This document shows, one piece after another, positions 5,538 through 14,534 of a DNA stretch of 15,140 nucleotides. Source of the DNA: JAVMKJ01 sp031732875. Its GTDB lineage: Bacteria; Pseudomonadota; Gammaproteobacteria; Competibacterales; Competibacteraceae. The translations under genes were made by a program, and so were the position numbers. Position 1 is the stretch's first letter. The number at the start of each line of letters is the position of its first letter. The notes under the pieces are model-generated. The model was not told the origin of the DNA and made no database searches. It worked only from the letters and a program-made list of their open reading frames with translations. The stretch covers positions 1-15,140 of the forward strand of contig JAVMKL010000269.1 in NCBI GenBank assembly GCA_031732875.1, written 5' to 3'.

Positions 5538-7715
5538 ATGAACCCGATCGACAACCCCGACCGTCGAACCTTTCTGAAAGCCGGTGCCGCGCTCGGCACC
5601 GGCCTGACCCTCGCTTTCCATCTGCCGGCCGGCCGCGCTGCCCGGCAAACCGCCGCACCCGCCACCCCGTTCGCCCCCAACGCCTTCCTGCGCATCGCCC
5701 CGGATAACACCATCACCGTGCTGGTGAAACATCTGGAGATGGGTCAGGGAGTCTACACCGGCCTGCCGACGCTGGTCGCGGAGGAGCTGGAGGCGCCCTG
5801 GGAATGGATTCAGGTCGAATCGGCGCCGGCCGACGCCAAGCTCTACGCCAACCTGGCCTGGGGTGGGACCGCGCAGGGGACCGGCGGCAGCACCAGCGTA
5901 ACCAACTCCTGGGATCAGTTGCGCCAGGCGGGCGCCACGGCGCGCGAGATGCTGATCGCCGCCGCCGCCGCCCTGTGGGGAGTGGAACCCGGCACCCTCA
6001 AGGCCGAAAACGGCGCCGTCGTTCATCCCCAATCCCAACGCCGGGCCAGTTACGGCGAGTTGGCCGCCAAAGCCGCCGAATTGACTCCACCTGAAAACGT
6101 AAAGCTGAAAGCGCCCGCCGACTGGAAAATGATCGGCAAGAACCTGCCGCGCAAGGACGGCCGAGAGAAAGCCAACGGTCAGGCCCAGTTCGCCGGCGAC
6201 CTCAAGTTGCCCGGCCTGCTGACAGCGCTGGTAGTCCGTCCGCCGCTGTTCGGCGCGAAGGTCAGCAGCGTCAAGGCCGACGCCGCCCGCGCGGTGCCGG
6301 GAGTCAAGGCGGTGGTGCAGATTCCACAGGGCGTGGCGGTGGTCGCCCGCGATTTCTGGGCGGCCAAGAAGGGCCGGGACGCGCTGGTCGTCGAATGGGA
6401 CGAAAGCGGCGCGGACAACGTGTCCAGCGACGCGCTGCGCGAACGCTATCTCGAACTCGCCAAAACGGCGGGCCAGGTCGCGACGGATCGCGGCGATGCC
6501 GCGCAGGCGCTGAGTCGGGCGGCCAGGACGCTGGAAGCCACCTTCACCTTCCCCTATCTCGCCCACGCCCCGCTGGAGCCGCTGGTCTGCGTGGCGTGGC
6601 TGAAGGACGGTGCCTGCGAGATTTGGGCGGGTTCCCAATCGCAGACCTTCGATCAGGCCATCGCCGCGAAAATCGCCGGCATCGCCCCGGAGCAGGTTAC
6701 CATTCATACCCTGCTGGCGGGAGGCAGCTTCGGTCGCCATGCCAACCCGACGGCGGATTACATCGCGGAGGCGGTGGCCACCGCCAAGGCGACCCGCGAA
6801 CTGAACGCGCCGATCCGGTTGATGTGGACCCGCGAGGACGACATCAAGGGCGGCTACTATCGGCCCTTGTTCGTGCATCGCCTCGCCGCCGGTCTGGACG
6901 CCCAGGGCAAGCCGACGGCCTGGCTGCAACGCATCGTCGGCCAGTCGATCATGGCCGGGACGCCGTTCGCGGGCATGATCAAGAACGGGATCGATCCGAC
7001 CTCGGTCGAAGGCGCGTCCAACCTGGCCTACGCGATTCCCAACCTGCGCGTGGAGCTGCATTCCCCCCAGGTCGGCGTTCCGGTGCTGTGGTGGCGCAGC
7101 GTCGGCCACACGCACACCGCCTTTACCACCGAAGTTTTCATCGACGAACTCGCCGTCGCCGCCGGCCAGGACTCCTACGAATACCGCCGCGCGCTGCTGG
7201 CCGACCATCCCCGCCACCGGGCGGCGCTGGAACTGGCGGCCGAAAAAGCCGGTTGGGGCGCGCCGCTGCCCAAGGGTCGGGGTCGGGGCATCGCCGTACA
7301 CGAGTCGTTCCATTCCTTCGTCGCCCAGGTCGCCGAAGTGACCGTGCAGCCGGACGGAAATTTCAAGGTGGATCGGGTGGTCTGCGCCGTGGATTGCGGG
7401 GTGGCGGTGAATCCGAACGTCATCGCGGCCCAGATGGAAGGCGGCATCGGTTTCGGTCTGACGGCGGCGCTGCACGGCCGGATCACCCTCAAGGACGGCC
7501 GGGTGGAGCAAGGCAACTATGCCGATTACCCCCTGCTGCATATCGGCGAAATGCCCGAGGTCGAGGTTCACATCGTTCCGAGCGAAGCGCACCCCACCGG
7601 CGTGGGCGAACCAGGGGTCCCGCCGATTGCGCCGGCGGTCGCCAACGCGCTGTATGCCGCCACCGGCAAGCGGGTGCGCCACCTGCCCATCGATCCGGCG
7701 GCGCTCAAAGCCTGA
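5538..7715 (+). CDS. Tat-exported molybdopterin-binding subunit (IorB-like)
   Basis: The 725-residue catalytic subunit belongs to the xanthine oxidase family, which hydroxylates aldehydes or N-heterocycles at a molybdenum centre. A twin-arginine signal is clear: DRRTFLKAG at residues 8-16, then a hydrophobic stretch and a small-residue region ending near PAGRAA, so the enzyme acts in the periplasm. Cofactor motifs include HLEMGQGVYTGL, GGTAQGTGGSTS and GGSFGRHANP, and the C-terminal GVGEPGVPPIAPA contains Glu691, the position of the general base of the family. GHTHTAFTTEVFIDELA is another family block. Length is normal for the single-chain IorB type. It starts 3 bases after the [2Fe-2S] gene and is followed by maturation genes. 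Isoquinoline, nicotinate-like or aldehyde substrates are all possible. Confidence 0.92.
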   Translation: MNPIDNPDRRTFLKAGAALGTGLTLAFHLPAGRAARQTAAPATPFAPNAFLRIAPDNTITVLVKHLEMGQGVYTGLPTLVAEELEAPWEWIQVESAPADAKLYANLAWGGTAQGTGGSTSVTNSWDQLRQAGATAREMLIAAAAALWGVEPGTLKAENGAVVHPQSQRRASYGELAAKAAELTPPENVKLKAPADWKMIGKNLPRKDGREKANGQAQFAGDLKLPGLLTALVVRPPLFGAKVSSVKADAARAVPGVKAVVQIPQGVAVVARDFWAAKKGRDALVVEWDESGADNVSSDALRERYLELAKTAGQVATDRGDAAQALSRAARTLEATFTFPYLAHAPLEPLVCVAWLKDGACEIWAGSQSQTFDQAIAAKIAGIAPEQVTIHTLLAGGSFGRHANPTADYIAEAVATAKATRELNAPIRLMWTREDDIKGGYYRPLFVHRLAAGLDAQGKPTAWLQRIVGQSIMAGTPFAGMIKNGIDPTSVEGASNLAYAIPNLRVELHSPQVGVPVLWWRSVGHTHTAFTTEVFIDELAVAAGQDSYEYRRALLADHPRHRAALELAAEKAGWGAPLPKGRGRGIAVHESFHSFVAQVAEVTVQPDGNFKVDRVVCAVDCGVAVNPNVIAAQMEGGIGFGLTAALHGRITLKDGRVEQGNYADYPLLHIGEMPEVEVHIVPSEAHPTGVGEPGVPPIAPAVANALYAATGKRVRHLPIDPAALKA

Positions 7716-7719
7716 AGCC

Positions 7720-8715
7720 ATGGACAGCCAGGATATCGCCGTCCTGCGGCGGGCGGTCGGCTGGCTGGCAGCGGGACGGCGGGTGGCGCTGGTGACGGTG
7801 GTCGCCACCTGGGGCTCGGCGCCGCGCCCGGTCGGGGCGCTGCTGGCGCTCGACGAGGACGGCCAGCCCTGCGGTTCGGTGTCGGGCGGCTGCGTCGAGG
7901 ACGATCTCGCCGCCCGGCTCCGCGCCCGCTTCCCCACCGGGTGCGAGGTGGTGAAATACGGGGTGACGGCCGAGGACGCGCGCCGTTTCGGCCTGCCCTG
8001 TGGTGGAACGCTGCAACTGGTGGTGGAACCGCTGGCCGGGGTCGATGCCCTGCGACCGGCGCTGGCGGCGCTGGAGCGCGGCGAACTGCTGGCGCGGCGG
8101 GTGCGGCTCGCCGACGGCGCGGCGAGCTTCCAGCCGGCGACGCCGGAGGACCGCCTGACCTTCGACGGCGAGGTGCTGACTCAGGTCTTCGGCCCGCGCT
8201 GGCGCCTGCTGATCGTCGGCGCCGGCCAGATTGCCTTTTACCTGGCGTCCATGGCGCAGGCGCTGGATTATCGGGTGCTGGTCTGCGACCCGCGGGCGGA
8301 GTACGCCCGGGAGTGGACCGTGGCCGGCGCGGAACTGCTGCCGGGCATGCCCGACGATGTGGCGCGCGCCATCGCGCCCGACCGGCGCACCGCCATCGTC
8401 GCCCTCACCCACGATCCGAAACTGGACGACATGGCCTTGATGGAGGCGCTGAAATCCGACGCGTTCTATGTGGGCGCCCTCGGTTCGGCCGCTACCACGG
8501 CACGGCGTCGCGAGCGTTTGGCCCTGCTGGACGTGACGCCTGAGGAATTGGCCCGCCTGCGCGGTCCGGTCGGCCTGCTGATCGGCAGCCGCACCCCGCC
8601 GGAGATCGCGGTGTCGATCCTGGCCGAACTGACGGCGTTGCGCCACGGTATCGTGCTGGCGCCCGTTGGCCCGCGCGCCGCTGGCGCGGCGGCCGGCATC
8701 GCGGTCCCCTCGTGA
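7720..8715 (+). CDS. xdhC: XdhC/CoxI-family molybdenum cofactor maturation protein
   Basis: The 331-residue protein has an N-terminal XdhC/CoxI domain (about 10-110, with WGSAPRPVGA, GSVSGGCVE and GLPCGGTLQLVVEP) and a C-terminal Rossmann domain (from about 163, LLIVGAGQIAFYLA, later ALTHDPKLDD, YVGALGS and GLLIGSRTPPEIAVSILAE). Known members bind the molybdenum cofactor, promote its sulfuration and deliver it to xanthine-oxidase-family enzymes; they are not subunits of the mature enzyme. The ATG at 7720 lies 4 bases after the stop of the catalytic subunit and directly opens the domain, so it is preferred over an in-frame start 200 bases upstream inside that gene. The stop overlaps the next start (GTGA). 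The client is almost certainly the enzyme encoded just upstream. Confidence 0.9.
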   Translation: MDSQDIAVLRRAVGWLAAGRRVALVTVVATWGSAPRPVGALLALDEDGQPCGSVSGGCVEDDLAARLRARFPTGCEVVKYGVTAEDARRFGLPCGGTLQLVVEPLAGVDALRPALAALERGELLARRVRLADGAASFQPATPEDRLTFDGEVLTQVFGPRWRLLIVGAGQIAFYLASMAQALDYRVLVCDPRAEYAREWTVAGAELLPGMPDDVARAIAPDRRTAIVALTHDPKLDDMALMEALKSDAFYVGALGSAATTARRRERLALLDVTPEELARLRGPVGLLIGSRTPPEIAVSILAELTALRHGIVLAPVGPRAAGAAAGIAVPS

Positions 8716-9299
8716 AACAGGGCATCCTGCTCGCGGCAGGCTTTTCCCGGCGTTTCGGCGCGAACAAGTTGCTCCAACCCCTGGCCGACGGCGTTCCCAT
8801 GGCGCTGGCCGCTGCCCGCCGCCTGCGCGCCGCCCTGCCCGAGGTACTGGCGGTCGTCCATCCCGGCGATCCGGAGCTGGCCGAGCTATTGGAGCGGGAC
8901 GGCTTTCCGGTCGCGGTCTGCCCGCGGGCGCAAGACGGCATGGGCGCCAGCCTCGCCTGGGCGGTCGGACAGACCGCGCGGGCGGACGCCTGGATCGTCG
9001 CCCTGGCCGACATGCCTTTTATCGAGCCCGCGACCATCGCCCGGGTGGCCGACGCTATCGAACCGCCCGCGACGCTGGCCGCTCCGGTGTTTCGCGGGCG
9101 GCGCGGGCATCCGGTCGGTTTTGGCCGCGCGCATTTCGAGGCGTTGGTCGGCTTGACGGGGGATGAGGGCGCCCGGGCGATCCTGCGCCGCCATGCCGGG
9201 CAGGCGCGGTGGCTGGCGTGCGAGGATCCGGGCACCGTCGCGGACGTCGATACGCCCGCCGATCTTCAGGCGGCGATGCGCCGGCTATCCACCACGTGA
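8712..9299 (+). CDS. mocA: MocA-like molybdenum cofactor nucleotidyltransferase
   Basis: The 195-residue protein has the GT-A nucleotidyltransferase signature of MobA/MocA proteins: ILLAAGFSRRFGANKLLQPL at residues 4-23, WIVALADMPFI with the metal-binding Asp, and RRGHPVGFGR near 135. MocA adds CMP to molybdopterin to give the dinucleotide cofactor used by xanthine-oxidase-type enzymes; MobA adds GMP for the DMSO reductase family. The KLL variant after the loop and the position beside an XdhC gene favour MocA. The GTG start overlaps the xdhC stop by 4 bases (GTGA), so translation is coupled. The 3' end overlaps the convergent TIR-CHAT gene by 15 bases. Full length. Confidence 0.86.
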   Translation: MKQGILLAAGFSRRFGANKLLQPLADGVPMALAAARRLRAALPEVLAVVHPGDPELAELLERDGFPVAVCPRAQDGMGASLAWAVGQTARADAWIVALADMPFIEPATIARVADAIEPPATLAAPVFRGRRGHPVGFGRAHFEALVGLTGDEGARAILRRHAGQARWLACEDPGTVADVDTPADLQAAMRRLSTT

Positions 9300-12200
9300 T
9301 GCCAGCGTTTCGATCAGGAACAGGATTTCGGCGGCCATCGTGTAGTGCAAATCTGGCGCGTCGGAGAGGGTGCGGTCGCGGCTGCCGGCGATGATGGCTT
9401 GGAGGGCGCGGATGAAAGTGCGCAGTGATCCGATCGCGTTTGGATGAGCGGCGAGTTGCTGGAGGAGGGACACGGCGGCGGCCGGGTCGCCGGCGCGCAG
9501 GGACTGGGTCACGGCGAGGCTGATGCGGCCTTGGCCGGAGTGGTCCTCGCCGCCGTCGCGGCGGTAGGCGAGGTAGCAGGCAATGGCCTTGCGGTTCGCC
9601 TCCGCGGCGGCGGCCGGGTTGCCGGCGTCCGTCTCAATGTTGGCGAGGATGGACCAGGTCTTCCACAACTCAACCGCGTGGCCGAACTGCGCTTTGCACT
9701 TGATCGCCCGGCGGATTTCCTGCCGTGCTTCGTCCAGGCAGTGGAGCTTGCGCAGGGCGTCGCCGAGATTGCTATGCGCGATGCCTTCATTCGCCACATC
9801 ACTGATCTCAACAAACTTGTCTGCGGCTTGCCGAGAAAAATCCTTGGCTTCCTTCGGGCGGTCGAGGACATACATATACAAGTGTCCCAATTGCCCGAGC
9901 GTGCGCGCCTGCCCAGCGGCATTACCAAGCCGCACCTCGATCACGAGCGCTTGCAGGTAGGCGTCCTCTGCCGCTTCCGGCTGTCCCGCGTCCTGATACG
10001 CCATGCCGGTCTGATGCCAGACTGTGGCGACGGAGCCCGGCTCGCCCAAAGCGGTGAACCGCTCGCGCGCTTCGGCATACGCCGCCAGCGCCTCCGGGTA
10101 GCGGCGCTGCCCCAGGCGGACGGTCCCAAGCTGGATATTGCCGACGGCGACATCGCGGTCGGCACCGAACTGCTCAGCGTGGTGGATATATTCTTCGTAG
10201 GCCGCCGCCGCCTCGTCGAGCCGGCCCAGGCGGAGAAGACAAGTGCCTTGTTCCGCGAAGCAGACGAACACCATCCGTTCCACGACTTTGTTGGCGCGCT
10301 TCTTGGTGATGGCTTCGAAACGCTGGCGAGCCTCGTCCAATAGCAGCAAAGCTTGTTCCGAGCCTCCAGTCATAATCAATACGCGGGCCAGGGTAAAATG
10401 AGCCGCTGCCAGATCGTAACTGGCCTCGAGATAAGCCCCCTCGCCCGCCGCCTGGGCGCGTTGGAGCAAGGCTTGCGCGCCATCGAACGCCTCGCGCAAC
10501 CGCCCGCCGGCCCACTGCTGCTCGATGCGGGTCTGTGCCGCCTCGAACTGGGCGTGATTCCAGGCGGCGCCCAGCGCTACCGCAGCCGCGTCGCGTATCT
10601 GCCCCACGCGCGCCAGTAGCCGTGGTTTGCCGGCAACTTCCAGCAAGCGATAGAGCGAGGTGGTCAGTTTAATCGTCGCCCCTGCGTTCCCCGCACGCTG
10701 CACGAGGTCGAGCAGCGCAAACAGATTCGGCAGATCCAGCACCGTCAGTGTCGCCGCGATCTCGGTATTCTGGCTCCACTGCAGCACGAGAAATCCGACA
10801 TGTGCGTGCATCGCCTTGATCCAGCAGGCGGTCAGCGCCTCGCGCTCCGCCGTGTCCATCCGCGCCCGCAGGTAGGGACAGAGCGCGGGATTGAGCTTGA
10901 GATAGTTGAAGCGATTCAGCGTCGCTAGCCCCGTCTGGACCAGTTCGTTGGCGAGGGAAGCCAAATCAAGTTCCTCGGACTTCACAGTCCGCTTCCTTTG
11001 CCACAATTGGGAAAGCCACTCCGTCCAACGCGGTTTCTGTGAGAGCATCATCTTGCGCAGCACATCCAGATTAACACCGCCGTGAAACACCCCGAGCACG
11101 CGCGCCCGGTCCCGGTTCGCGGGCGACAGGCGGCGCAGGGACAGTTCGACGCTGGCGAAGACCGAGTGCTCCCGGCTGCCGGGAAAACGCTGCTCCATCT
11201 CCGCCATCAGCTCGACCAGCGATTCGCGGGTAGCCGCGACGCCGCGCTCCCGCAATGCTGGAGCCAGCAGCGCCAGGGTGCGGGCGTGGCCATGAACGGC
11301 GTCCACGAGTTGTTCGATCTCCTCGCGGGCGGCATCGCTGGAACCGCCATCCCCACCGGCGGCGTTCAGCACCCGCTCGATCAGCTTCACCGCATCCTCG
11401 CGGGCGAGTTGGTGCAATTCCCCCTGATGCCGTGGGTTGGCGAACGGTGTAGGCAGCGCCTCGCGGCTGGTGAAGATGAGCCGCGTGTTGCCTTGGGCGT
11501 TGAGCCGGGTACAGAGCTTCAGGATCGCGTCCAGTTCGCAGTGCAGGTCGTCGGTAAGCGCGGCGGGCGTCTCTTCGGCCAGAAACGGCGGCAGCAAAAC
11601 GCTCTCCATGTTGTCCACCACCAGCAGGGTCGGCTGTTCGACCAGCGCGCGTTCGACCGGCAGAATCGCGTGTTCCAGGTCGGGGAAGGTGGCGACGGAG
11701 TAATCCTTCCCGACCAGTTGGCGACCCAAGGCATCGAGCACCGCCCGGACATGGCTGTGTATCTCGACCGAAACGAACGCGGCGCGGCGCATCTGCTGCG
11801 AGCGCACCAGCCAGCCGGCGAACTCGGCGGCGAGCGCGGTTTTGCCTTCGCCGCCCTGGCCGCGGATGACGGCGTAAGGGTGTCCCCTCACCCCCGGCCC
11901 CTCTCCCGAGGGGAGAGGGGAGAAAAGAAGGCGCTGCAGGGCGAGGAGTTCGCGGCTGCGGCCGACAAAGCCGGTCTCCGGTTCCTTCGGTAGTTCGCCG
12001 AGGCGGGCCGCGAGTTGCTTCTGAAAATCCGCCACGGTCTGCTTGGCGGGCGCCATTTTGAAAAGCTGCGGGTCGTCCTTTTCCTGAAACAGCACCGGCA
12101 CGAACCAATCTTCCAGCCGGAACTCGCCCGCGCCGAAGACGCGCCCGCGAAACGTGTCGTCCTTCAACGCCCGCTGGCCGGCCAGCATGGCGTCGCCCAC

Positions 12201-13787
12201 CCGCTTGCCCCCGGCCAGCGCCCGGTAAAACGCCGCGACGAAGCGGCGCGCGGTCTCGACCAGCACGCTGTGGCTCATGGCGACCACGGAAGCGACGCCG
12301 ACCTTCAGCAGCTCGGAGGCGACGGATTCGGACGCCTGCGCGGCTTGCGCGCTCTGGCAGGCTTCGAGAAAGACCAGCGGGATACGGTGATCGCGCAGCA
12401 GCGATTCGAGGCCCGTGCCGTGCTCTGTGCTGTCCTTTGTGTAGACGGTGATGTGCCGGCGCTTCTCCAGCTTGCCGGTGTCCTGCGGATGCTCGAAGCA
12501 CAGCCCGCCGAGACCGACGCGGCGGTCGTAGACGCCGTGACCGTCGAAGTGGACGACGTGATAGGGCTGTTTTTGATTGCGGGCGCGGTCCAGTTCGTCG
12601 CGCAAGGCCGGCAGCGTGGGCGGATCAAGGACGTGAATCTTGACCAAACCGGGCAGGGATTCCATCGCCTCCACCAGCGGCAGCGCGCTGGCGCGGTGGT
12701 CGAGGTAGCCACAGGCGTCGTCCTCCGGCCGGGCGGTAACCAGCAGGATGCGGATGGGCGCCGCGACCGCCGCGACGTCGAGGCGTTTCGTGTTGGGAAG
12801 GCGGCGGCGTACCCGCGTGGGTTTCGCGCCCTGGAACAGATAGGCATCGCCGCCGTGAAGCAGCTCCCACGGCAGACCGAGCAGGAGGGTGGCGGCTTCC
12901 TTGGCCGCGAGCGCGTCGGCCGCGGGCGCGCCGGCTTCGAGCGCGGCATTCACATGGACGGAGAAGCGACGGCCGGCATGACCGTCGATCGCCGCCCATG
13001 CCTCCATGACGTTCGCGGTGTGGGCCAGCGGCATCGCTGCTTCGTACAGGAGTTGCCCCCACCGCACGAGATTCTCCTCCACCTTGCGCGCGCGGTCCCG
13101 GAAGTAGCGGCTCGGCCAGACGGCGTATTTCTCCAGATACCAGCGCAGTTCCCCCGCCTCAATCGGACCGATGGGCGCGATGAAGCGCCACGGCTGCTCG
13201 CTGGCGACTTCGCGCTGGCCCGGCATGGCCGGTTCGTAGACCAGCCGGGCGCGGGCGGACGGGCAACGCATGCCGTCCCGCTCGTGGAATTTCAAGTCGG
13301 TGAGTTCGAGGACCAGTTCTTCCAGCGGCTCGGCTTTGGGCTGCGGCGTGGGCGCCACGTCGGCGGGGAGCCGCTTGCCCATGGCGACGAGGATGGGGTT
13401 CATCGCCGCCTCGACGCCGCCGGCAGCACTGCTCACGGGGAGGTAAACCGGTTCCTCGTCGAAGAATTGCTCCAGCACGCCGAGTTTGACGCCGCTCAGC
13501 GACAGCGGGATGACCGGGAACTGGTCCTTGCCGCGCTGTTTTTGCAGGTCCAGCGCGTGGCGCAATTCCTTGCCGACCCATTTCGACTGCAAGGCATCAG
13601 TGCTGACCACGACGGCATAGGCCGCGGCTTCTTCGATGGCCTTCTGAATTTCCGGCCAGAGCGGATCGCCGCCGCGCAGCTCGCGCGAGTCGATCCACGC
13701 CTCCTGTTTGAGGTCGGCGAGCGTCCAGCGCAGTTCGCGCACGAAACCGTCGTCTTGCGAGCTGTGGGAGATGAAGAGTTTAGTCAT
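9285..13787 (-). CDS. TIR-CHAT-STAND NTPase-TPR protein, predicted defence/conflict effector
   Basis: This 1500-residue protein combines four modules. Residues 1-110 form a TIR domain (LFISHSSQDD; SKWVGKEL with Glu74 at the place of the catalytic Glu of NADase TIRs). Residues about 300-570 form a CHAT caspase-like domain with a His-Cys pair: VVHFDGHG (His417) and LVFLEACQSA (Cys477). Residues about 605-930 form a STAND/NB-ARC-like NTPase with FVGRSREL, Walker A GQGGEGKT (643-650), Walker B LLVVDN (721-726) and a TSRE sensor motif (773-776). About 1060-1410 is a TPR array (for example EAAAAYEEYI, EALAAYAEARERF, AAEDAYLQAL). By family analogy the TPRs sense a trigger, the NTPase oligomerises, and TIR and/or CHAT act as effectors. 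A palindrome-derived insert sits at 622-636. The ATG at 13787 starts the TIR fold directly; its Shine-Dalgarno is poor. No signal peptide, so cytoplasmic. Confidence 0.88.
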   Translation of the reverse strand: MTKLFISHSSQDDGFVRELRWTLADLKQEAWIDSRELRGGDPLWPEIQKAIEEAAAYAVVVSTDALQSKWVGKELRHALDLQKQRGKDQFPVIPLSLSGVKLGVLEQFFDEEPVYLPVSSAAGGVEAAMNPILVAMGKRLPADVAPTPQPKAEPLEELVLELTDLKFHERDGMRCPSARARLVYEPAMPGQREVASEQPWRFIAPIGPIEAGELRWYLEKYAVWPSRYFRDRARKVEENLVRWGQLLYEAAMPLAHTANVMEAWAAIDGHAGRRFSVHVNAALEAGAPAADALAAKEAATLLLGLPWELLHGGDAYLFQGAKPTRVRRRLPNTKRLDVAAVAAPIRILLVTARPEDDACGYLDHRASALPLVEAMESLPGLVKIHVLDPPTLPALRDELDRARNQKQPYHVVHFDGHGVYDRRVGLGGLCFEHPQDTGKLEKRRHITVYTKDSTEHGTGLESLLRDHRIPLVFLEACQSAQAAQASESVASELLKVGVASVVAMSHSVLVETARRFVAAFYRALAGGKRVGDAMLAGQRALKDDTFRGRVFGAGEFRLEDWFVPVLFQEKDDPQLFKMAPAKQTVADFQKQLAARLGELPKEPETGFVGRSRELLALQRLLFSPLPSGEGPGVRGHPYAVIRGQGGEGKTALAAEFAGWLVRSQQMRRAAFVSVEIHSHVRAVLDALGRQLVGKDYSVATFPDLEHAILPVERALVEQPTLLVVDNMESVLLPPFLAEETPAALTDDLHCELDAILKLCTRLNAQGNTRLIFTSREALPTPFANPRHQGELHQLAREDAVKLIERVLNAAGGDGGSSDAAREEIEQLVDAVHGHARTLALLAPALRERGVAATRESLVELMAEMEQRFPGSREHSVFASVELSLRRLSPANRDRARVLGVFHGGVNLDVLRKMMLSQKPRWTEWLSQLWQRKRTVKSEELDLASLANELVQTGLATLNRFNYLKLNPALCPYLRARMDTAEREALTACWIKAMHAHVGFLVLQWSQNTEIAATLTVLDLPNLFALLDLVQRAGNAGATIKLTTSLYRLLEVAGKPRLLARVGQIRDAAAVALGAAWNHAQFEAAQTRIEQQWAGGRLREAFDGAQALLQRAQAAGEGAYLEASYDLAAAHFTLARVLIMTGGSEQALLLLDEARQRFEAITKKRANKVVERMVFVCFAEQGTCLLRLGRLDEAAAAYEEYIHHAEQFGADRDVAVGNIQLGTVRLGQRRYPEALAAYAEARERFTALGEPGSVATVWHQTGMAYQDAGQPEAAEDAYLQALVIEVRLGNAAGQARTLGQLGHLYMYVLDRPKEAKDFSRQAADKFVEISDVANEGIAHSNLGDALRKLHCLDEARQEIRRAIKCKAQFGHAVELWKTWSILANIETDAGNPAAAAEANRKAIACYLAYRRDGGEDHSGQGRISLAVTQSLRAGDPAAAVSLLQQLAAHPNAIGSLRTFIRALQAIIAGSRDRTLSDAPDLHYTMAAEILFLIETLASRGG
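11880..11924. repeat. Palindromic repeat inserted in frame inside the NTPase
   Basis: CCCCTCTCCC-GAG-GGGAGAGGGG (11898-11920) is a perfect 10-bp stem with a 3-base loop. Together with its flanks it encodes FSPLPSGEGPGVRGH (residues 622-636) on the minus strand, between the FVGRSREL region and the strand before Walker A. That peptide is low in complexity and alien to the fold, as expected of an interspersed palindromic element captured in frame. Confidence 0.75.
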
Positions 13788-14108
13788 CAGCGACGGGAAC
13801 CGAAACCGCGCGGTGGACCGAAGCGTTGTTGGACCGCTTTTCAATCTTCAACTTCCCGGCTCCTGGCACGAGCGATTCAGAAACTGCACAAAAACCCCCT
13901 CTCCCTGCAGGAGCGGCGCGGTCGTTCCGCGAGCGGGGGGCGTCAGCCCCCTGTTTCCCGGAACGCGGCAAGGCGTCGGCGATAGCGGCGGGTACGAAAA
14001 CAGCGGACTCACGTCCGCCGCTCGCCGGCGACCCCAAGGCGATATCGGTTGGCGCGGCATCGTGGGGTATGCCATGCGTATCCTGCGGAGTTTTTATCAA
14101 TCGGTCGG
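13788..14108. other. Non-coding interval with hairpins upstream of the TIR-CHAT gene
   Basis: No gene is supported in this 320-bp gap, which should carry the promoter of the TIR-CHAT gene, although no clear -35/-10 pair is visible. It contains GGGGGC-GTCA-GCCCCC (13936-13951) inside outer arms CGTTCCG/CGGAACG (13923-13929/13959-13965), and GCGGAC-TCAC-GTCCGC (14003-14018). These look like REP-type palindromes. None is followed by a T-run in either direction that would make a clear terminator. Confidence 0.5.
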
Positions 14109-14534
14109 TTAGCCTTTATACAGCCTCTCAATTTCCGGTATCAGTGTGAGTAGATTCGGCTGCGTGAAACTCATCCCCGGAGCTGGAACACGATGATGCT
14201 TGATGTCTGGCGGAATGTGCTGGTCATGGGGATGAGTGCTTTGGAGAAGTGGGTCATCGGGGTGCGGTTGCGAGTCATACCAATACAATTTCTCGTCGTC
14301 TCGCCAGACTTCATAGCCGTACTCATCGATTACCATCGGCAGACAATCATAGATGAGCCGTTCGCGCACTACCAATCGAATTCCGTGATCAAAGAAAAGC
14401 TCACCCGCGACTCGGGCCAGTGATAGACCGCGTCGAATGAAGGTAATGGTCGAGCGGCGCACGGCCGGGAATCGCTCGGCGAGCGTGTACAGGAAAAGTT
14501 CATAGTCTTCCGGGGTGCGGAAATGCTCGCTCAC
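14109..14534 (-). CDS. TumE/DUF6516-family putative toxin
   Basis: The 141-residue protein resembles the DUF6516/TumE family of predicted toxins in two-gene toxin-antitoxin loci. Visible hallmarks: RRSTITFIRRGLSLARVAGELFF, then LVVRERL, YGYEVWRDDEKLYWYDSQPHP, and a His-rich THPHDQHIPPDIKHHR segment that may form the active or metal site. Mechanism is not known to me. The GTG at 14534 overlaps the TGA of the upstream antitoxin gene (GTGA), which decides the start; a longer reading to 14666 would run through that gene and is rejected. No signal peptide. Stop is followed by the gap before the TIR-CHAT gene, transcribed in the same direction. The toxin role is inferred from the family and gene pairing. 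Confidence 0.72.
   Translation of the reverse strand: MSEHFRTPEDYELFLYTLAERFPAVRRSTITFIRRGLSLARVAGELFFDHGIRLVVRERLIYDCLPMVIDEYGYEVWRDDEKLYWYDSQPHPDDPLLQSTHPHDQHIPPDIKHHRVPAPGMSFTQPNLLTLIPEIERLYKG

Noticed and set aside
4947..7937. A 996-codon open frame on the minus strand.
   Set aside because: It is antisense to the molybdenum hydroxylase genes, which carry full family motifs on the plus strand; its product is low-complexity, Arg/Gly-rich and has no domain. Long antisense frames are common in GC-rich genes.
12015..13985. A 656-codon open frame on the plus strand.
   Set aside because: It mirrors the TIR-CHAT coding region and lacks recognisable motifs.
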